Shown here piece by piece: positions 56,978 to 64,000 of a stretch of 64,000 nt of DNA. Within the stretch, counting starts at the first letter, position 1. Each line of letters begins with the position of its first letter. The DNA is from Miscanthus floridulus. Taxonomy: Eukaryota; Streptophyta; Magnoliopsida; Poales; Poaceae. Both the position numbers and the translations under genes were made by a program. The stretch covers positions 83,283,928 to 83,347,927 of the forward strand of contig NC_089583.1 in the NCBI RefSeq assembly GCF_019320115.1, in the 5' to 3' direction. The notes beneath the pieces were generated by a model. That model had not been told where the DNA came from and did not search any database. It saw nothing but the letters and a program-made list of their open reading frames with translations.

Positions 56978-57398
56978 TCAATTACAGTTTTTGATTAGTT
57001 CTACTATGAGCACTACTACGGTCACCGCGCCACGCTCTCCATCGGCGACGTCCTACCGCTCCATGGGATCCTCGAGGGCGCTGTCATCTGCAACGTCGAG
57101 CACCACGTCGGCCACTGTGGTACCTTCATCGGGATGTCTAGGGACTACACCCTCGTGATTAGCCACAACCCTAACAACGGGGTCTGGACGGGGGGCATTT
57201 CCCGCCGAAGAAAAGCCACCACAAACGACGACAAAACCAATGATGCTCAGCACCCTCCAGTGTACCTCATCCTTTAGTGGAAGCGGTCCCTTCTCGATGA
57301 AGGTGACTAGCACCATCTCATCTACGTTGGAGGTCCTCCTGCTCGACATCACGCTATGGATTCATGAGCGGATCTGTAAGTTTTTCTCTCCCTAGCAT
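56978..57398 (-). pseudogene. Second antisense frame of D
   Basis: ATG 57398 starts M-L-G-R-E-K-L-T-D. A TAG and a small frame change break it, then a frame open from 57352 carries G-F-V-V-V-C-G-G and the V-V-R-V-V-A-N segment parallel to A. It ends near 56978. It lacks the 66-bp expansion of A. Confidence 0.4.
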
Positions 57399-57516
57399 TA
57401 CCCTCTCTCACTTAGGAACCGCTTCGACGCACGAACGCATTCGATGAAAAGGAAGGAGAAGAGGTAGCGGCTCAGAATCAGGTGAAGGAATGGGACGAGA
57501 ACTCCCCTCCCCCTCC

Positions 57517-57525
57517 CTATTTAAG
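57517..57525 (-). promoter_or_regulatory. TATA-like box of the second antisense frame in D
   Basis: Minus-strand CTTAAATAG followed by GGGAGGGGGAGGGGA, 119 bp before ATG 57398, the same arrangement as in A (8891-8900). Confidence 0.48.
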
Positions 57526-60016
57526 GAAGAAGCGCAACAGCTGTGGAAAGGCAAAAGGTTGGGATGAAAAACTCTCTCCCTTCCCCTAATCAATGCAGAT
57601 GGGAAATCGATGCTGACAGGAATTTGAGGGGATGCGCCTAGACTAACGGGACATGCTCTGGTCGACAAGACATCGCTTGGTCAAACAGGATGTTGCCTAG
57701 GCAAGGCCCACCACTACCGTGCACCAGGCACGAGAATCAGGGCGCACCCGCATACAGACGACTCTCTGCTTCCCTAGGCAGGACATGGAACGACCCGATG
57801 ATGGAACCCCCGTCTAGGGGGGCCAATAGGCCTCCTAGGTCGATCAGACAGCCTAGGTAAAATGACTAACGAACGACCACTGAAAGATAAGCACATCTGT
57901 TTACTTACTTTGCGTGTTAATTTCATTACCGAGCTTCTGACCCCAGCAACGACAGGGGCACGGACATCGCTCTAGGGCTACCGAGAGTGTCTACTTGTTT
58001 AGACATCCTCTTCACCCGACCCCTCCTTACGTTAAAAACCAAAGACACGAGGCGCGGGTGTAAAACTTTGAGTAAAACTGGATGAACCGCTAGACCCTAT
58101 GCCTCGGTGGCTATGGTGTCTCTGTTCACCAGCATAATCGAATTCATAGTTCCCCGCACCCCAAGCTTTAGCATCCGCCTTATCGAGAAGGGTTTGGAGG
58201 GGTCCCCCTACAGAATCTCCTTCAAGGAGAAGCTGTCAGGTCGCTTAAAGTTAATCGAACGGCTCAAATCGCCACCGAGAAACGGAAATGAAAAATCACG
58301 ATGCTCGTGCAGGTCACGCCGTCCCCCTCGCAAATGTCAGACTCGAACCCTGCACGGACATGTCCGTTAAGCGCTTCTCATTGCTCATGCCACCGAGGTA
58401 ACATTATCGACCCTGACTTTTGTTTTAATTAAATCGTACATTAATCCCATCATCCAAACATTGCATATGCAATCGCTGCATCCCAACGCTTCATGTCGCG
58501 TCATGAAGTGGTAGTCGCCCCATTCGATATGAGCGGCAAATGGCCAAGGTTCGAAGGCTAGCCCACGAAGGGCTTGAGGCCGCCTTGCATCAAATAGAGC
58601 CAGGGGAGAAAAACCATGATGAGCCCTATCGACCTTGCCTGACCCTGCTCAAAAGCAGATAGGGGCATCTTGACCTTTCTTGTTCGATTCTAACCTTGAG
58701 CCAAACCCATAGAATCTTCATCGAGGAGAGGCCAACGGGCCACCTGAGCCTACCGAATGGCTCAAGCATCTACTAGGAGGTGGGTTAAGTAGTGGAATGC
58801 CATATGAGGGCTCTGCCGAGCCCGTCAGTGAATGATGGACCTAGATTCCACACAAACAAACCCGTTAGTGAGCTCATTGAGCGCGACACTCGAGCCATCA
58901 AGGCAAGTGTCATCAACTCAGCCCCTCCGATTGTGGAAACCAAGGATAGGGTGACACGCGAAACACGGCCGACCCCTATCAGACCCTAAGGGGCTCGAGG
59001 GCTCGAGCCACTTGGTCCAATATCGAGAGACCAGGGTTCGAAGGCTGACTCGTGAAGGGTCCTAGGACACCTTGCATCAAACAAGAGCCAGGGGAGATAA
59101 CGTAGATGAGCCTCAGTGGCCTTTGCCCAACCCGCATTGAGGCGGATAGGGTCATCTCAACCTTCTAGTTTAATCCAGCCTCTAGTCGAGCCCATAGAAT
59201 CCCCATTGAGGGGGAATCTATTGGAAGGCGGGTCAAGGAGCAACGGAATGCCACCTAGGGGCTTTGTCGACCATGTCGCAAAGCAACGGGATTGGATTCC
59301 TTTCGAACATCCCCGTTAGCGAGCTCATCAGGCACGTCACTCGAGCCATCAAGGCAAGTGACGTCGCCTCAACCCCTCTAGTTGCAGAAATCATGGACGG
59401 GGCGACAGTCACAAAAACAAGCCGACCCTTGACCAAACCCCCACCACGCGTGGGGGCTCGGGGAAGGCCGGACCAGCAATGAGACCAAACGCATGGTCAC
59501 AAAACGATCACCAAAATTATAAGTAGGTGGTACGTGCGAATACAAAAGTAAGTTCGCTACCCTCGCTTTGGTCTGCAGTAACATCCAGCCCCAGCGACCG
59601 CAAGGGGTTGAATCTCACTCAGGGGCTGATAAAGGTACGAATACCTCCTTTTCTTTTTTTTTGAAATAGTCATTGCATCAGACCTTTTCCTCACATCGAG
59701 ACTGGCAGCAAGGTTTGTGGGAACAGATAAAAAGAGCACACCTGGTAAGACAGCAAAAAACCCACACCCCGACAGCTATGGTAACTTTGCTCACCAGCAC
59801 AATTGAAATTTCCCGTTATACATCTTGGGCCCTAGTCTTAACAAACAGAAAGATCAGATCGCATAAACCTTTTTTTGAATGCAAAAGGAAAGAAAGTAAG
59901 CTCAAACAAATGAAACAAAATTGCAAAACGAAATTATGAATCTATTTTCGAACACGAAGGTACCAACACTTGTTCACATATTACAGATAAATGTTTATCA
60001 AACTTATTCAAACTAA
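57526..60016. other. Non-coding 3' region of D with 470-bp repeats
   Basis: No gene. Two diverged tandem copies of a roughly 470-bp unit (about 58545-59010 and 59030-59480) share GGTTCGAAGGCT, CATAGAATC, GTTAGTGAGCTCAT and CACTCGAGCCATCAAGGCAA. A holds one and a part. ACTCAGGGGCT recurs at 59617-59627. Confidence 0.65.
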
Positions 60017-63000
60017 CTACTTCCTCAAAGGGAGAACCACGTCTTTTAGCCTGTTCGCCAGGTTCCACGCAATGGGAGTCACTGTCTTCTCAATCTCATC
60101 CAGCTCAGAGTTTTCGTAGCCAGGCTTGAAGCTAAGGCTCATTACCTCCAAGTTGATTTCCTAATCATAGTGAGAGCGAGCAACAGTAAAGGCTTGGGTG
60201 ATCCTAGCGTGAAAGGTGTCCTCCTCAAGCTAGCCCACCCGTGTCGTGATAGCCATGGCACGGGCCGCAAGTGAGCTAGTTTCCTACAGCTGTGCCACCC
60301 CTAGGTCATCGAAGACCACCCCGACAGCGGCATGTAGAAGATCGTGCTCATCACTCTTGGCCTGAAGAGTCCCCTGCACCTTGGCAAGCTCCGTGCCCAA
60401 CTAGGCAGAGATGCTCTCGGCCTCCAACCTTCGAGTCACCATGACTCCAAGATCTGCCCAGAGGGAGCTGACCACCTGACGCTCCTCATTGCGCTCTCGG
60501 ATGGCCTAGTCACGCTCCTCACAAACCGTGCCATGCTCTGAGCAGAGTCTTTCCATAGTCTGGTGCAGCTTGTCTCGCTTCCTGCGCCGTGAACCTATCC
60601 TCGGCTTTCTGCTTGAGATTCCACTCCGTCTCTAGCTCATCTAGGAGTTTGATGGCCTGATGGCTGGCCTTGGCACCCTTCTAGAGCAACTTGTCTCGCT
60701 CCTTTCGGACATTGGCAGCCACCTCCTCGTCCTACTGCACCCTCGTCGATAGGTCCTGAAACATCCCATGAATCTCCTCCACGTCCTGACACGCCTCGGC
60801 TTCCCGCTGTTGGGCGGCAGCAAGCTGGGCGCCCACATCTCCACACAGCTAAGCCTCCTCGGTGAGGCGGTCCCATTCCACCTTCTACTCATGGAGGAAC
60901 CGGGACTTCTCCTAGCTACAAGCAATAAGGGACTAAAAAGAAGACCAGTGTCAAAAATAAAAAAAATACATGAAGAAAGAAGAAAGCGAAAAGATCAAGC
61001 GGATACCCATCCATTCGGAATGATGACATCACGCAGGACACCCCTAGCCTAGTTCAGGACATCCATCATCACCGAGATCCCATCGTCAAGACTCCCCCGC
61101 TCTATGCTCTCAGTAGCATCGTCGAGCAAGAAAAGGGTCGAAGTTGGATCTTGAGGATCCATACACTAGAGCGGCAGCTCACCCCGCCCGGGTGAGCGGC
61201 TACCCCCCAACATCAGGGCCGAGGGCAACCTCACGCTGGTCCTCTCCACCACCACCACGGCGCCCGAGGACCCTTCGACCGTGTACCCCTCCATCTAGCC
61301 CGCCTCGGGCTCGGTCGCCTGGGCCACCGGAGGTGCGGATTGCGTCATCCCCTCTGATACCACTGTGGTTGCATCCGGCTGCTCCTAGCTTGGCATGATC
61401 ATGGCCACCTCTACTTGCGACGCTGGGGCCTTGACTTGCGGCACCGCGCCCACCACAGGTGCGGGTGGTAACCCCATCCCCCCCAACGCAGGCGGCGGTG
61501 TCACATCCATCGTCGTTTGCTCGGTGACCCCCGAGGGAGCCTCGGTGCCCGCTTGACCCACCAAGGGCACGAGCGCCACCACTGGCGGCGCTTGACCGGT
61601 TGATGAGGCCACAACATCGGCGCTGCTCCTGCTTGAAATAGGAGCGACATCGGGTGACGGCGTCCCTCTTGCCTGAAGAGCAACGCTCTTCTTGGGCGCC
61701 AGCGCCAAAGAACGGCCCTATCGCAAGAGTCTGCAAGAGGTAAAAGGCATAAGGCCAAACAGAAAACACAAAAAAAGAGGAATTGGTGACTTACTCTGGC
61801 GCCGTTGGGTGGTAGGAACGTTTTGGGGACGAACCCCCAGTTTCCTGCTCCAACTCATCCGGGCGGGACCGCTTCGAGCTTGCCCCCTGCTCCTAGGCAT
61901 GGGGTCTCGCCTCCCTTGTCTCCGAGGGCATAGCGGCAGAGCCACCCCCCTTTGTCGACACCTTGGGCACGGCGGCGGATCCGCCCGCCCCTATCAGCTC
62001 GTGGGGCGCGATGGAAGATCTGCCTCCCGCCATCCACCAGTCCTCCATTGGCACCCTAGGTGCGGTGGCCGATCCACTCGCTCCCACCAGTCCAGAGGAT
62101 GGGCTGACCATTTAGCCCACCTCCGTCGGCCTCACGGACTCACTTCCCCCTACATGGAATGAGAAGGGTCCCTGCATGGGCAAGCGGGTGCCGATCAGTG
62201 AATCCTCACCCTCCAGGACATCCCAATCCACATCAGCAACTACCTCATCAAAATTCTTATCATCATCGTCGTCACTGCCCATCTCCTCTTCTCGATCCCA
62301 TGCTTGTTGCTTTCGTAGCATCTTCTTCTTCTTGAGCTCCCTCATCCTCCTCTCCCAGTCGGTCGTGGTGCAATTTGCTGTTGCCAGGATCCGGTCCTTC
62401 GGCAACGGAGCTAGGCTATCCCTGAGGACAAGTCTCTTCATCTGGTCCCGCTACCCCAAGGTCAGCTTCAAGGGGTCAGAAATTCAAGTGAAGAGGAGGC
62501 ACAGGAAAAGGGAACTTATGAAATCGATTAACCCCGGTTCTGGCCACATTGGGGGATGCCTCGACACCAGATACACAAAATCAAGGACAACACCGGGGTT
62601 GTCCTTCGAAGGCTCCATCACCTCCTTGATCCGCTACGCCACTTCAGTGGGGGGAAGCGCTTCATCGACAAGTGCCGTCCCTTTAAGCGACGCTCTGAGC
62701 CCTATCAGGTATAGGGGGAGCGCACGGCTCATCAATGGCGCCACTCTCCATGCATGATAGGCGCTAATGATCCCCGATCCCTTCACACCCTTCTCCTTCA
62801 AAATTTGGAGGGCGGCGAGATGGTCCTTGATCCTCTTCTTGTCTTTGTCCGGGACACCCCACTTCCATGACCCTAGGACCTCTTCAATGATGCACTCGGA
62901 GAACACCAGCAAGGGGGCGGCAACATCATCCTTCACGTAAAACTAATGCGAATGCCACCCCTTGTTGGAGGTCGATAGATGCATCAATGGGTATTCATTC

Positions 63001-63645
63001 ACTCGGTTGTTTCGGAGATGAATGCTGGCGCACCCCAACGGCATGCTCAGCTCTTGCTTCCCAACCCGCTTCTTCGATAGGTTGACAGCGAAGAGATACC
63101 ACCACAGGTCAAAGTAGGGACTAATCCCCAGGAACCCCTCACATAGGGCGACAAACATCGCAATATGCTAGACCCCATTGGGAGTAAGGTGCTACAACTC
63201 CACCTGATAGTAATCCAATAAGTTCCTTCGGAGGCTATTGGATTACTATCAGGTGGAGTTGTAGCACCTTACTCCCAATGGGGTCTAGCATATTGCGGTG
63301 TTTGTCGCCCTATGTGAGGGGTTCCTAGGGATTAGTCCCTACTTTGACCTGTGGTGGTATCTCTTCGCTGTCAACCTATCGAAGAAGCGGGTTGGGAAGC
63401 AAGAGCTGAGCATGCCGTTGGGGTGCGCCAGCATTCATCTCCAAAAGGAACTTATGAGCAGGTACAATGAATCCCCGCTCGTGGAAGTGAGCAAAGGACA
63501 CGACATATCATTCGGGCCACGATGGCTCATCCCCATCACTGGGCAGCCGCCAGTCCTCAATGGCGGTCAACGGGCAAAGGAGGCCATGACAAATGAGGCC
63601 CTCCAGGCGCTGAGGGGAGATGTTAGATCTACACCACAGCTCCAT
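60017..63645 (-). pseudogene. Spliced antisense gene of D
   Basis: Exons parallel to A: 63645 to about 62520, 62441-61795, 61730-61007 and 60932-60017, with the same intron phases 0, 2 and 0. Exon 1 starts M-E-L-W and holds F-V-A-L-C-E-G-F-L-G-I and S-N-K-G-W-H-S. Its donor GT is mutated to AT. Exon 2 holds a D-D-D-D-D run and S-P-K-R-S. Exon 4 is coiled coil with many stops. Exon 1 is also split by an inverted duplication (63221-63442). Confidence 0.72.
63014..63442. repeat. Near-perfect 207-bp inverted repeat with 15-bp spacer
   Basis: 63014-63220 and 63236-63442 are reverse complements with only about two mismatches; the spacer is AGTTCCTTCGGAGGC. The right arm is an inserted inverted copy, because the gene sequence after it (AAGGAACTTATGAGCAGG) continues where the left arm plus spacer stopped. 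Confidence 0.92.
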
Positions 63646-63812
63646 TGAAATAATGGGGAAGGGGTGGATGCGAGTTTAACGGCGGCTGCGATGAGGATGC
63701 GAGCTCCACGGTGGCTGCAATGCGAGTACGGGAGGCTCAGGCGATTGGCGGCGGAGGTTGTCGATGCGAAGACAAGGAGGCAAAGTATGAAACCCTAGGG
63801 GCAGACCCCTTG

Positions 63813-63821
63813 GTTTTATAG
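63813..63821 (-). promoter_or_regulatory. TATA box of the antisense gene in D
   Basis: Minus-strand CCTATAAAACCAAGG lies about 169 bp upstream of ATG 63645, as in A. Confidence 0.62.
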
Positions 63822-64000
63822 GGGCGATGGATGCAAGAAGAGCAACCACCTGCCTAGGTCTCCGAGCCTTCCATGATACACCGCCGCGTCACGTCGCGGG
63901 ATATGCTCCCGCGATCCCTATCCTTTCTCACCAAAATCGCATTGGATGTTTCACCTTCCCAAGCAGACCGGGACTCTTTTCCCACAGAGGGGATACGAGT

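Larger units (their letters stand above)
50087..64000 (+). mobile_element. Element D: Tat-lineage gypsy element, 3' end outside window
   Basis: It shares LTR type, gene order, both antisense frames and repeats with A, so it belongs to the same or a sister family. It is much more decayed, with dozens of stops and a 1-kb deletion in integrase. The window ends about 180 bp beyond its antisense TATA box; the polypurine tract and 3' LTR are not reached. Confidence 0.9.

Noticed and set aside
63298..63648. Plus-strand frame with the antisense-gene motif F-V-A-L-C-E-G-F-L-G-I
   Set aside because: It exists only because the inverted duplication placed a reversed copy of exon 1 on the plus strand.

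Overview
This window is plant nuclear DNA, almost certainly from a grass. Its large Ty3/gypsy retrotransposons of the Tat lineage, its SIRE/Maximus-like Ty1/copia elements and its small grass-type MITEs fit the sorghum/sugarcane/maize group best, although no host gene is present to confirm this. I see no intact host gene, rRNA or CRISPR array. Apart from about 3.5 kb of anonymous sequence, the window is nested transposable elements.

Layout. Bases 1-71 and 15800-20571 are one copia element (F) split by a complete 15.7 kb Tat element (A, 72-15799, duplicated target GTTAT). F lies inside the antisense gene of an older Tat element (E, 20572-25876, 3' part only). E also holds a solo copia LTR (G, 22179-24568). 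Bases 25877-27360 are gene-free and hold small MITEs. A DNA transposon (about 27361-44232) is split by a second complete Tat element on the minus strand (B, 27445-43282, target GATTT). Bases 44233-46297 are gene-free with a MITE. A third Tat family (C) starts at 46298 and is cut in its protease region at 50086 by a fourth Tat element (D), which runs off the right edge.

How the genes work together. A, B and D are ordered LTR, primer-binding site, gag, protease, reverse transcriptase, RNase H and integrase, followed by a long 3' region carrying a gene on the opposite strand, then a polypurine tract and LTR. All pol genes are broken by stops (mostly TAG) and frameshifts. The antisense gene is the most interesting content. 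It has its own TATA box. In A and D I can reconstruct the same four-exon structure with matching intron phases: an N-terminal domain of the 'putative gypsy type transposon' family, an acidic linker, and a C-terminal coiled coil. A and D also carry a second, unrecognised antisense reading frame with its own TATA-like box, inside a module bounded by direct repeats. Near the right edge, D's antisense gene holds a near-perfect 207-bp inverted duplication with microhomology at both joins.

All family calls come from reading translated motifs by eye. No database search was run. Splice sites, promoters and identity counts are by-eye inferences.
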